From an uncultured Collinsella sp. (GTDB taxonomy: Bacteria; Actinomycetota; Coriobacteriia; Coriobacteriales; Coriobacteriaceae), in contig CAKUGA010000022.1 of assembly GCA_934654515.1 (NCBI GenBank), positions 1-20,163 on the forward strand: a DNA stretch of 20,163 nt, given 5' to 3'. Below, in pieces: positions 1-7,039 of the stretch. The notes beneath the pieces were generated by a model that was not told the origin of the DNA, did no database searches, and saw only the letters and a list, made by a program, of their open reading frames with translations. How positions within the stretch are numbered: position 1 is the first letter of the stretch; every line of letters starts with the position of its first letter. The position numbers and the translations under genes are program-made.

Positions 1-15
1 TAGCCATCAAACGGC

Positions 16-53
16 AAAGTCCCCGTCGAGCACACGCCCGGCGGGGACTTTTT
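16..53 (+). terminator. Rho-independent terminator of an upstream gene outside the window
   Basis: A 10-bp perfect stem pairs 16-25 (AAAGTCCCCG) with 42-51 (CGGGGACTTT), and can be extended inward by about three more pairs including one wobble. It is followed by a T run at 49-53. The T run is on the plus strand, so it would end a plus-strand transcript entering from the left. No gene for it is visible here. The right arm contains GGGGAC, the head of other repeats in this window, which may be chance. Confidence 0.65.
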
Positions 54-69
54 CTATGCCGACTGCCCG

Positions 70-107
70 ACCACCACGAAGGGGACAGGCACCTTTGTGG
101 TGGTTTT
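70..107 (+). repeat. GGGGACAGGCACC hairpin, copy A
   Basis: Thirteen-base arms at 70-82 and 92-104 pair with one G.T wobble around the 9-nt loop GGACAGGCA, and TTTT follows at 104-107. Near-identical copies lie at 2804-2838 (opposite loop orientation) and 6205-6241 (same orientation). Copies A and B, and copies B and C, each differ by one base over 35. It could act as a terminator, but its recurrence says it is a dispersed repeat first. Confidence 0.8.
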
Positions 108-127
108 GGACTTGGCCGGCCGGTTTG

Positions 128-343
128 TCTCGATCTGTAACACCTGGAGCCCGTTGAGCATCGCAGTTGTTACAGATCGAGATATTGCTCCAACCGCCTC
201 CGCTTTGTCTCAATCTGTAACAGTTAGAGGCCAAATTCCTCGCTGCATGTTACAGATCGAGACGTTAGGTTGGCGGCCGAACAGTTCATCTCAATCTGTA
301 ACATCTAGAGCCGTTTTGGGCAGTTTGGTGTTACAGATTGAGA
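128..343. repeat. Array of six 15-bp repeats in alternating orientation with constant 25-nt spacers
   Basis: The repeat TCTCRATCTGTAACA occurs at 128-142, 208-222 and 289-303. Its reverse complement occurs at 168-182, 248-262 and 329-343. Spacers are 25, 25, 25, 26 and 25 nt, giving a 40-nt period of alternating polarity, or three 55-bp inverted-repeat units every 80-81 bp. The only arm variation is A or G at the fifth base. Spacer sequences differ, except that each spacer following a forward repeat begins with a related GGAGCC, TAGAGGCC or TAGAGCC segment. No gene fits the region. It lies directly beyond the stop codon of the surface-protein gene at 381. Candidate explanations are a cluster of REPIN-like elements, a multi-site protein-binding array, or structured RNA. 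Confidence 0.9.
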
Positions 344-380
344 TTTTGCTGAGGCCGAGAACGAGAGCCGTCACCCAGCT

Positions 381-2777
381 CTAGCGCTTGCGGCGCTTGG
401 TCGCGGCGAGGCCGGCGGCGGCTACGGTCGCGCCGGCGATGCCTAGGGCGGCGACCGTCATCGCGGTGGTATCCCCCGTGGTAGCCAGGACAGCATCGCT
501 CTTCTTGGCCTGCGTGGTTTTCTCAACCGTCTTGGTCGTGGCGGTTGTCGTGGCCGACTTGGCCGTGGGTTTGGTCTCGGGCTTCACCTCGGGCTTAGTC
601 TCAGGCTTCACCTCAGGCTGCGGCGTCGGCTTGGGATCCGGCGTAGGCTGCGGATCGGGAGTCGGCGTGGCCTCGGGCGTAAACGTCAGATTAGTACTCA
701 ACCATAGCGTGTAGATCCAACCGCTGTCGGGATCGATCTCGCTTGCCTCGCTCGCCTGATATCCGCACTCCACGCCATTGACCATCAGCTTAGTGTTCGG
801 CGTAAAGTAGAAACCGCGCGCCGGCTTAAAGTACAGGCCGTAACGATAGGTCACACCAGGCTTAAAGGCATCGATGTGGTTGGTGATGTTCTGGTCCCAG
901 AACTCAACGGAATTTACGTCGCTGCCGTCGCTGCCCGTCCAGAACTCACACTGGAGAATAGAGTCGGAACCCGCCGGAGTGCCCGCCGTAAAGACCGGCT
1001 TATCGCCTGCCTTGAAGGTGGTCGTGGCGCCGTTGACCTCGATAACGTCGATGGCACGCCATTCGTCGATCGGCTGCTCGCACAGCATATTGTCAGCGTT
1101 TGGCGCGAAGACGCCGTTGTCGGTCTTGATGTGGTGCGCCCAATGACCGTTGACGTTCATATTGCAGTCATCGGCCACGGTATTGTCGCCCTTGAGCCTC
1201 AGCTCAACGGAGTACATGTAGAACTTGCCCTCTTCGAAGTGGTCAATCTTCTTCATGCCCGGCTTGTACTCTGCGGGATCGGAATACCAGAAGGCGACGG
1301 GCTTGAGCTCCGCAGGGTCGCTGCCATCCATCTCTTCCCAGCACTCATAGGCAATCTCATACTTATCGGCATCGGCGGCAGGAATCGTCGCGGTCGCACG
1401 CGGCGCCTCGCCTGGCGCGTAGACGATTTTCACATCGTTGACGTTTAGATTCTCAAGAGCTTCGTTTTCCGACGAAGCAGGCATCGTAATTGTTTTAATA
1501 GCAGGGACATACAGGAATTCTCCGCTTAGACTCGACTTTACGGTTTCCCCGTTTACGGTAACAACGGTTTCATCGCTGAAGGAATATCCGTCTTTTGGCT
1601 TCAGCATAAGAGAATACACGTACTCTTTCCCGCTTTTAAACTTTGTAATAGTCGGCAGGGAACCATGTGAGCCGTTATCGGAATACCAGGCAGCAACGGG
1701 TTCGTTGTTTTCAAATTCCTGCCAGCATTCATAAGCGATTTCGTATTTATCTGCATCGTAGTTAGGGACACCTGCCGTCGCCTGCGGACCAGTATCCAGC
1801 TGCCAATTGAAGTTCGTATTCTGAACATTGGCAAAGGAGATGGATTCCGATTCTGATTCCGCTGCCGGGATAACAAGGCACGCCCTCTCGTAGACATGGG
1901 TGCGGGTGTAGTAGTCATCCCGGATCTCGTTAATAGTGGGTTTCCCGGTCGCCTCGGTGTCTCCTTTAAAGGCGTCGTCCGGATCACCGATGATGATATT
2001 CCCGGGCTCTGTACCCGTATACGTAAGCTTGGATCCATCATAGGTGGTCGTCATCTTGGACTTATTCTCCTTGTACTCCGTAAAGTACTTCTGCTCCTCC
2101 TTCTGTCTCTGAATCTTGCTGATATCCAGGGTAAGCGTTGTTTTATTGCTCGCACTGTCATACGCCGCATGGACGATCAAGTCCCCCAGGCCGATAAAAG
2201 TCAAAGCGCTACCATCGAGAGCAGACTGGTCTCCATCTACAAGGGCAATCCCCTCCACATACTCAATCGTTTCTTCTTTCTTGATGTCGGTGTAATTGTT
2301 CCGCACCGTAGTATTGACCCTAACGCCGCTGCCGCCAACAACATCGGTCACACCGCAGGGCATGATGGCGTCATTCGCCGGCGTGGCGGCGTTGTCGCTG
2401 GGAGTATTTTGTTCAGCGGGTGCCGCATCGTTGGATTCATCGGTGGCGCCAGTCGGGGCCGTCTGCTGAGGCTCAACGGTGGCTTGCGCCGCCGGAGCAG
2501 CATCGGTTGCAGGCGCGGTCGAAGCAGCTGGTGCGGTCGTTGCGGCCGCATCCTCCGCAACCGTCGGCGTCACCGGAGCCGCGGCAACCTCGTCCATCGC
2601 ACCGACGGGATCGGCACATTCCGTCGCCAGCGCTACGCTCGGCAGCAGCAGCTGACCGACCATAAGCGCACATGCGCCGGCGCAAGCGATTTTGGCACCC
2701 ACACAACGCCAGGTACCGTGAACCAGCGAGCAGGTGGACTCACGTTGAGCTTGCTTGTCAAAGTGGCTTCCGTTCAT
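381..2777 (-). CDS. Sortase-anchored surface protein with three tandem ~110-130-residue repeats (LATTG anchor)
   Basis: The 798-residue protein starts at the ATG ending at 2777, behind an AAGGAGG ribosome site; the open frame further upstream lacks one and runs through a repeat. Residues 1-51 form a long export signal (arginine and lysine, hydrophobic core, PSVALA cleavage region). Residues 60-140 are Ala/Thr/Pro-rich and probably disordered. Residues 150-310 form a unique charged domain. Three related repeats follow at about 316-425, 434-560 and 569-700; repeats 1 and 2 share the exact peptide DADKYEIAYECW. Residues 702-737 are a Pro/Thr/Lys wall-spanning stretch. LATTG lies at 764-768, followed by a hydrophobic helix and KRRKR, a sortase sorting signal with Ala in place of Pro. 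The likely location is the cell wall. Ligand and function are unknown. Codons for about residues 146-446 are visibly more AT-rich than the rest. Confidence 0.9.
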   Translation of the reverse strand: MNGSHFDKQAQRESTCSLVHGTWRCVGAKIACAGACALMVGQLLLPSVALATECADPVGAMDEVAAAPVTPTVAEDAAATTAPAASTAPATDAAPAAQATVEPQQTAPTGATDESNDAAPAEQNTPSDNAATPANDAIMPCGVTDVVGGSGVRVNTTVRNNYTDIKKEETIEYVEGIALVDGDQSALDGSALTFIGLGDLIVHAAYDSASNKTTLTLDISKIQRQKEEQKYFTEYKENKSKMTTTYDGSKLTYTGTEPGNIIIGDPDDAFKGDTEATGKPTINEIRDDYYTRTHVYERACLVIPAAESESESISFANVQNTNFNWQLDTGPQATAGVPNYDADKYEIAYECWQEFENNEPVAAWYSDNGSHGSLPTITKFKSGKEYVYSLMLKPKDGYSFSDETVVTVNGETVKSSLSGEFLYVPAIKTITMPASSENEALENLNVNDVKIVYAPGEAPRATATIPAADADKYEIAYECWEEMDGSDPAELKPVAFWYSDPAEYKPGMKKIDHFEEGKFYMYSVELRLKGDNTVADDCNMNVNGHWAHHIKTDNGVFAPNADNMLCEQPIDEWRAIDVIEVNGATTTFKAGDKPVFTAGTPAGSDSILQCEFWTGSDGSDVNSVEFWDQNITNHIDAFKPGVTYRYGLYFKPARGFYFTPNTKLMVNGVECGYQASEASEIDPDSGWIYTLWLSTNLTFTPEATPTPDPQPTPDPKPTPQPEVKPETKPEVKPETKPTAKSATTTATTKTVEKTTQAKKSDAVLATTGDTTAMTVAALGIAGATVAAAGLAATKRRKR

Positions 2778-2803
2778 AACGGCCTCCTTGGTCGTAGGGA
2801 CAT

Positions 2804-2838
2804 ACCACCACAAAGGTGCCTGTCCCCTTTGTGGTGGT
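2804..2838 (-). repeat. GGGGACAGGCACC hairpin, copy B, in the leader of the surface-protein gene
   Basis: Perfect 13-bp arms at 2804-2816 and 2826-2838 enclose a 9-nt loop. On the minus strand this copy has the same polarity as copies A and C have on the plus strand. It lies about 15 bp upstream of the AAGGAGG ribosome site of the gene starting at 2777, so a transcript begun further upstream would carry it as a 5' leader hairpin. No T run follows on the minus strand, so termination there is doubtful. Confidence 0.8.
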
Positions 2839-2873
2839 CCTGTACAACCAAGATGTGCCAAAAGACTCCGTAT

Positions 2874-2901
2874 GCCTAGGTTCGTAGATGCGAACCTAGG
2901 C
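2874..2901. promoter_or_regulatory. 11-bp perfect dyad, possible operator
   Basis: Arms 2874-2884 (GCCTAGGTTCG) and 2891-2901 are perfect reverse complements around a 6-nt centre. There is no T run on either side, so it is not an obvious terminator. It sits between the end of one surface-protein gene and the leader of the next, where a regulator-binding site would be plausible. I do not recognise the motif. Confidence 0.4.
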
Positions 2902-2917
2902 CTCTACCTGCGGAAAT

Positions 2918-2959
2918 ACAAAGAGCCGCCGCGAGGGCATTTGTGCTCGCGCGGCGGCT
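2918..2959 (-). terminator. Terminator of the surface-protein gene at 2983-4584
   Basis: AGCCGCCGC at 2924-2932 pairs with GCGGCGGCT at 2951-2959. It can extend by GAG with CTC across a 2-nt bulge. On the minus strand it starts 24 bp after the stop codon and is followed by CTTTGTATTT, an imperfect T tract. Confidence 0.6.
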
Positions 2960-2982
2960 GAAAATGGCTATGAAAGCTTGCG

Positions 2983-4584
2983 CTAGCGGTTGCGGCGCTT
3001 GGACGCGACGAAGCCGGCGCCGATGACGGACGCACCGGCAATGCCGAGGGCTGCCGCCGTCGTCGCGGCGCTATCGCCCGTGGCGGCCAGGGCGCCGGAA
3101 GCGTTTTTGGCCCCAGCTGCAGTCTTGGTCGTAACGGTCTTGGTGGTCTTTGCGTCCTTGTCTACGGGTTTGAGGTCAGGCTTCTGCTCGGGATTGGGCA
3201 TGGGATCGGGCTCCGGAGCCGGCTCGGGGTCCGGCGTTGGGTCCGGCTCCTGCCCGTCTCCAAAATCAATCGCCACATCATGGGCGACCTCGGCAGAACC
3301 GACGATATCCGAAATCGCAGACGAACCGGCAACACCGATGACCTGCCCGCTCTGGGAACTAGGCCATTGCCCCGTATCGACAACCTTCTTCACATCGCGC
3401 ACGGCACCGTCCGTCGGAGTCGTAATCATCGCGTTCCCTCGTAAATCGATCATCGCGGCATGGTACAGGGTCGCATTCGCGCCGTTGCGGTTGATCGCAT
3501 AGATTCCCGCAGTCGCGCCCGAAGCCTCAATCTTCGATTTGAAAATCTGGATACGAGGCGTTTCAAACCTGGTATTTGCCTCTGCCATGATTCCAAAACT
3601 TTGATTGCGATCGGCGTCGATGCCGCTTGCGGCAGACAGGCTTCGAGACGTGAGGTTCGACTTCTCGACAAGCATCCACACCGCGCCGGCTTGCGAGCGT
3701 GCGCTGATACCCGCCGAGAGCGAAGCCGCACTACCAGCCGAAAGCGTGACATCGGCTCCGTTAACGATTTTCATGAGGGTATTCTTCTTGATACCAAACG
3801 TATTGATGCACATGGAAGCCCACGAGGCATCGCCAGTCTTAATCGACAGACTGGCGCCATCGACGGTGACATCGCCGCCGTGCTCATAAGCGGAATCCGG
3901 CTCTTCCTGCTCGCCTTCCTGGGCAGCGTGTCTGTTTGGAATGTTATCAGCATGGATACCGCAGATGATCTCCATTGGACGCCAAGATCCTTCAGGCGAT
4001 TTCGCCTCGATTTTGACATCAGCGCCCTTATCGATTGTCACGCTGCCGGCCGTCGCGCGAATGCCCGCCACGTTTTCCGCTGCACCCGAAGCCGTCGCGT
4101 TGACGCTGACGCCGCTGATGGTCACATCGCCGCCGGTCCTGCCGTCTCCCGACGCTGTAATTACATCGTTCTGGCCCGTCGCATTCAGGGTGCCGTCGCC
4201 GGTAATGGCAAGGTTACCGTTCTTAACAGCAATGGCGCTCTGCCCGGCGTCGGCCGTGACGGTGTTGGTGCCCGTCACGCCGATGGTAAGGTTGCCCTTG
4301 GCGCCGATGGAGCCGCCGTCGTAGCCGTTGAGCTTCATGTCGTTAGCGCCATCCCAAGACCAGGTTCCTGCCTCGTCGCCGGCAGCGGTGCCCGCGTCGT
4401 ACTGCGTGCCGCCCACGTTGACCCAGTCGGCGGCGAGCGCCACGCTCGGCAGCAGCAGCTGGCCGGCCATGAGCACACAGGCCCCCGCGCAGGCGAGTTT
4501 TGCGCCCACGCGGCGCCATGTTCCGTGGGAGAGCGAGCACGCGCGGCCGTGGTCGATTGAGTTGTCATGGATTTGCGTTCGCAT
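2983..4584 (-). CDS. Sortase-anchored surface protein, probable beta-helix (LAATG anchor)
   Basis: The protein has 533 residues. The start is the ATG ending at 4584, five bases behind AAGGAGG. The export signal (residues 1-51) closely matches that of the protein at 381-2777: both carry GTWR, VGAK, ACAGAC, GQLLLPSVALA. Residues 52-440 are rich in Gly, Asn, Thr and Val, with repeated short strand-turn units such as GNLTIGVTG, GNLAITGDG and GDVTISGV. This pattern is typical of right-handed beta-helices; proteins with a Cthe_2159-type carbohydrate-binding domain are one possibility. A proline-rich PDP/PEP linker covers about 446-473. LAATG lies at 499-503, then a hydrophobic helix and KRRNR. Known for the class: transpeptidation to the cell wall by a sortase. 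Inferred: adhesion or glycan binding. A divergent LuxR-type gene lies 214 bp away. Confidence 0.88.
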   Translation of the reverse strand: MRTQIHDNSIDHGRACSLSHGTWRRVGAKLACAGACVLMAGQLLLPSVALAADWVNVGGTQYDAGTAAGDEAGTWSWDGANDMKLNGYDGGSIGAKGNLTIGVTGTNTVTADAGQSAIAVKNGNLAITGDGTLNATGQNDVITASGDGRTGGDVTISGVSVNATASGAAENVAGIRATAGSVTIDKGADVKIEAKSPEGSWRPMEIICGIHADNIPNRHAAQEGEQEEPDSAYEHGGDVTVDGASLSIKTGDASWASMCINTFGIKKNTLMKIVNGADVTLSAGSAASLSAGISARSQAGAVWMLVEKSNLTSRSLSAASGIDADRNQSFGIMAEANTRFETPRIQIFKSKIEASGATAGIYAINRNGANATLYHAAMIDLRGNAMITTPTDGAVRDVKKVVDTGQWPSSQSGQVIGVAGSSAISDIVGSAEVAHDVAIDFGDGQEPDPTPDPEPAPEPDPMPNPEQKPDLKPVDKDAKTTKTVTTKTAAGAKNASGALAATGDSAATTAAALGIAGASVIGAGFVASKRRNR

Positions 4585-4612
4585 GTGAGCCTCCTTGTCG
4601 TAAGGGGTGCTT

Positions 4613-4631
4613 CTGTAACACCATGTTACGG
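4613..4631. promoter_or_regulatory. CTGTAACA-cca-TGTTAC dyad in a divergent promoter region
   Basis: GTAACA at 4615-4620 and TGTTAC at 4624-4629 form a compact dyad, extendable by a wobble and one further pair. It lies about 30 bp upstream of the start codon of the surface-protein gene and within the 214-bp gap shared with the divergent LuxR-type gene. The left half CTGTAACA equals the last eight bases of the 15-bp array repeat at 128-343. It may be an operator; the link to the array could be chance. Confidence 0.4.
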
Positions 4632-4798
4632 GAAGATAGCCGGATCCCGGGGCACAAATTCTCAAGTGACGCATCTGCCAGCGCAAAAGGCAACGAGTAT
4701 GCGATTGCCAAGCGCGCCCCGCCCCCGAAAGGCCCGCCCCCTAACGTCATGGTCTACAATCGAGGGCACGATTATTCCGTCCACCCAAAGGACCGTTC

Positions 4799-6202
4799 TT
4801 GAACCTGAGCAAGCCTAAAATCAACGCACTTTTGGCGCTCGCGCTCTTTGCCTTCGTTTTCCTTGGCGCCGAGTTTCGCTTCGACATCAATGTCGGGCTG
4901 CTCGCCGGTGCCGAACGCGTTGTGATCGCACAGGGCTTTATTCTGGGCGCGAGTGTACTCGGCTTTATCGGATACGCGCCGCTGCTCGGGCTCGCACAGC
5001 GCAAAGGCCAGTCCCAGGCAGCTGTCAGTGTCGCCGTCCCCATCGCCATCTTGGGGCTGACTCAGATTCAGTCCCCCACGAGCCCGCTTGCGCTCGAGAT
5101 TCTGGGGTGCCTCGCATTCCTCGGGCTCGGTCTGCTGGGTGCCGCTGCTCACCACGCCTTTTCGTTGGCATTCCAGAATGACTCCAAACTCGCCACCGGC
5201 GCAGGGGCAGCCTATGCCGCGGGCATCCTGATGCAATTCGTCACCAACCTGATTGATTGCGGTGGCATCGCCGAGCTCATCATTCTTGGCGCAGCGACTA
5301 TCGCCATCTCCGCCCTCAGCGCCACTACCCAAGAGGCAAACGAGGGCCCCAGCCCCACCATCAATCCCTTTGCCGAGCCCTCGCACGCCCTCGCCAAGCA
5401 GGCGTGCTGGAGTATTGCGCTCGTCATGATTCTCGCCTGCCTGTTCTCGACGCTCGATAACGTCGTCACGTTTTCCAACGCCCACGGCACCATCGCTGTT
5501 CAGACCTGGCCACGCCTCTTTTTGGCAGCGAGTGGTCTCGTCGCCGGCATCGTCTTTGATCTTGCCGAGCGTCGCTACATGGGACTCGTCATGCTCGGCG
5601 TCACGGTGCTTTCCACCATTTCAATCTTGGCCGTCGAGGCCGGGGCCGACCCCAACTTGGGCCTTATTGTCTTTTATCTGAGCTCAGGCTTTTTCGTTAC
5701 ATTCTTTACCGCCACGTTTACGCAGCTGGCGCCCCGCATGCACACGCCCGCCCTGTGGGCCGGCATGGGGCGCGCGACCAACAATGTATGCGCATTCACA
5801 ACATCTGGCGTCTCGCTGGCACTGGTTACCTCGGGCAATGTTGCCCTCATCATGATCGGCGCGGTTGTGCTGCTCGTGGCGGCCAGCGCTGCGTTCGTTG
5901 CCGCAGGCCTATTCCGCCTGCCCCAAACCGAGCAGGAGCGCGAATACCAGCAACGAGCCGAGGAAGCACTCGCCGCACCCTCCATTGAGGAACAGCGTCA
6001 GGTCTTCATCGCCGATCACGCTCTCACCCCGCGCGAAGTCGACGTGCTCATGGCTGTAACCCAAGACGAGCGTCCGCTCAAACAGATCGCCGAGGAGCTC
6101 GGCATCTCAATGCGCATGGTGCAGCGCCACCTGAGCTCCATCTACCAAAAGACCGACACGCAGACGCGCGCCGGCCTCACCAAAGCCTTCCCCTCCGCCT
6201 AA
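4799..6202 (+). CDS. Membrane-bound LuxR-family regulator with a 12-helix MFS-like domain
   Basis: The protein has 467 residues. The start is a TTG at 4799 with AAAGGA about seven bases upstream, and the first helix begins straight after it. Residues 8-370 contain about twelve hydrophobic segments resembling a major-facilitator-like sensor or transporter. A charged linker of mostly Glu, Gln and Arg spans about 375-403. Residues 405-467 are a LuxR-type helix-turn-helix: LTPREVDVLM, then IAEELGISMRMVQRHLSSIY, the expected four-helix pattern. No phosphoacceptor domain is present, so sensing would have to go through the membrane part. This architecture is common in Coriobacteriia, where it is often found in many copies. 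The gene diverges from the surface-protein gene at 2983-4584, making that gene a candidate target (inference). A TACAAT at 4755-4760 could be its -10 box, but no good -35 is seen. Confidence 0.9.
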   Translation: MNLSKPKINALLALALFAFVFLGAEFRFDINVGLLAGAERVVIAQGFILGASVLGFIGYAPLLGLAQRKGQSQAAVSVAVPIAILGLTQIQSPTSPLALEILGCLAFLGLGLLGAAAHHAFSLAFQNDSKLATGAGAAYAAGILMQFVTNLIDCGGIAELIILGAATIAISALSATTQEANEGPSPTINPFAEPSHALAKQACWSIALVMILACLFSTLDNVVTFSNAHGTIAVQTWPRLFLAASGLVAGIVFDLAERRYMGLVMLGVTVLSTISILAVEAGADPNLGLIVFYLSSGFFVTFFTATFTQLAPRMHTPALWAGMGRATNNVCAFTTSGVSLALVTSGNVALIMIGAVVLLVAASAAFVAAGLFRLPQTEQEREYQQRAEEALAAPSIEEQRQVFIADHALTPREVDVLMAVTQDERPLKQIAEELGISMRMVQRHLSSIYQKTDTQTRAGLTKAFPSA

Positions 6203-6246
6203 AAAACCACCGCAAAGGGGACAGGCACCTTTGTGGTGGTTTTGGA
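6203..6246. terminator. Bidirectional terminator made of GGGGACAGGCACC hairpin, copy C
   Basis: Sixteen-base arms at 6203-6218 and 6228-6243 pair with one G.T wobble around loop GGACAGGCA, with A and T runs on both flanks. It starts immediately after the stop codon of the LuxR-type gene and ends just before the stop of the convergent kinase-like gene, so it can terminate both. It is the third copy of the repeat at 70-107 and 2804-2838. Confidence 0.8.
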
Positions 6247-6248
6247 GT

Positions 6249-6872
6249 CTAGCCTTCGAGCTGAGCTACTTTGTAGCGGTAGGCTGCGGCGATGACGTCC
6301 TTGCAGCCCTCGCGACCCAGCTTGGCGCGGTTGACGACGATGTCCTTGCCGCTCGTCATCTTCCACTTGCCGGCGCTGTAGCGCTTGTAGAATGCCTCAC
6401 GCGCCTTCTGCTGCTGCTTGACCAGCTTGGCGCCCTTCTTTTTGTTGAGGCCACGCTTCTTGCGAACGATCTCGACGCGGTCCTCAAAGGGGGCGGTCAC
6501 CAGCACGGCAATGTGGTTGGGGTTATTGCGCAGCAGGTAATCGGACAGGCGACCCTCGATAATGCAGCTCTCGGTCTCGCCCAGGTCCAAAATCACCTGG
6601 CTCATCTTTTGGAACAGCTTGTCCGAGTACGAACGGGCATCGTAACGGTCGGGCAGAAACGCCATGTTCTCCACGGCCAGGCGTTCGTCGTAGGCCGCCA
6701 TCTTATCGAGCGACTCGCCCGCGCGCAGCGACGCGCGCACCAGCAGCTCGTTGTCGTACAGCGGAATCCCCAGCTCATTGGCGAGGATACGGCCAATCTC
6801 GTGGCCCTCGGCACCAAAGTCACGCGCGATGGTAATGACCACGGGGCTCTTCTTGTTCACCAGATCGCTCAT
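6249..6872 (-). CDS. Cytidylate kinase-like family protein
   Basis: The 207-residue protein starts at an ATG with AAAGGA about six bases upstream. The N-terminus ITIARDFGAEGHEIG (about residues 13-27) is the variant P-loop region of the cytidylate-kinase-like family (Pfam Cytidylate_kin2). IIEGRLSDYLL (about 104-114) and the VRKKRGLNKKKGAK stretch (about 135-148) correspond to its core and its lysine/arginine-rich lid. The residues following the P-loop match the family better than they match canonical Cmk, so the true substrate is uncertain; the family is largely uncharacterised. Convergent with the LuxR-type gene, sharing its terminator. A 106-bp palindrome separates it from the ABC permease gene behind it. 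Confidence 0.85.
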   Translation of the reverse strand: MSDLVNKKSPVVITIARDFGAEGHEIGRILANELGIPLYDNELLVRASLRAGESLDKMAAYDERLAVENMAFLPDRYDARSYSDKLFQKMSQVILDLGETESCIIEGRLSDYLLRNNPNHIAVLVTAPFEDRVEIVRKKRGLNKKKGAKLVKQQQKAREAFYKRYSAGKWKMTSGKDIVVNRAKLGREGCKDVIAAAYRYKVAQLEG

Positions 6873-6933
6873 CGCGATTCCTTTCTAACAAATGAGAAAA
6901 AAGCTGTTTATCGCCTTTTCCCACGATAGCGTA

Positions 6934-7039
6934 CCTGGGTTTTCCTGGTGCCCAAGATTGGCCTGAAAGAGGAGCGACGCGTACTTTGGTACGCGAGCGA
7001 CGGTTTGAAGGCCAAGGTTGGGTGCCAGGGAAAGCCAGG
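6934..7039. repeat. 106-bp imperfect palindrome abutting the permease stop codon
   Basis: The left arm 6934-6964 and right arm 7009-7039 match at 25 of 31 positions as inverted repeats. A nested hairpin GCGTAC-TTTG-GTACGC lies at 6980-6995, flanked by the direct repeat GAGCGACG. It ends exactly one base before the TAG of the ABC permease gene and occupies most of the gap to the kinase-like gene. Substitutions in the arms are partly compensating or wobble. It may be a small non-autonomous mobile repeat serving as 3' processing or termination structure of the ABC transcript; no clear T tract follows. Confidence 0.75.

Noticed and set aside
128..343. CRISPR array
   Set aside because: Repeats are only 15 bp, alternate in orientation, and no cas gene or leader is seen. 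A regular spacer length alone is not enough.
128..343. Integron attC-like sites
   Set aside because: Short perfect arms without the expected R/L box layout, no cassettes between them and no integrase.
97..384. Small protein of 95 residues spanning the repeat array
   Set aside because: It begins inside a hairpin, has no ribosome site, and its sequence is just the translated repeats.
2778..2861. N-terminal extension of the surface protein
   Set aside because: Extension reads through the GGGGAC hairpin and precedes the strong AAGGAGG site; the signal peptide fits the inner start.
2874..2901. tRNA T-arm like GGTTCG...CGAACC
   Set aside because: No acceptor, D or anticodon arms around it; it is a simple dyad.
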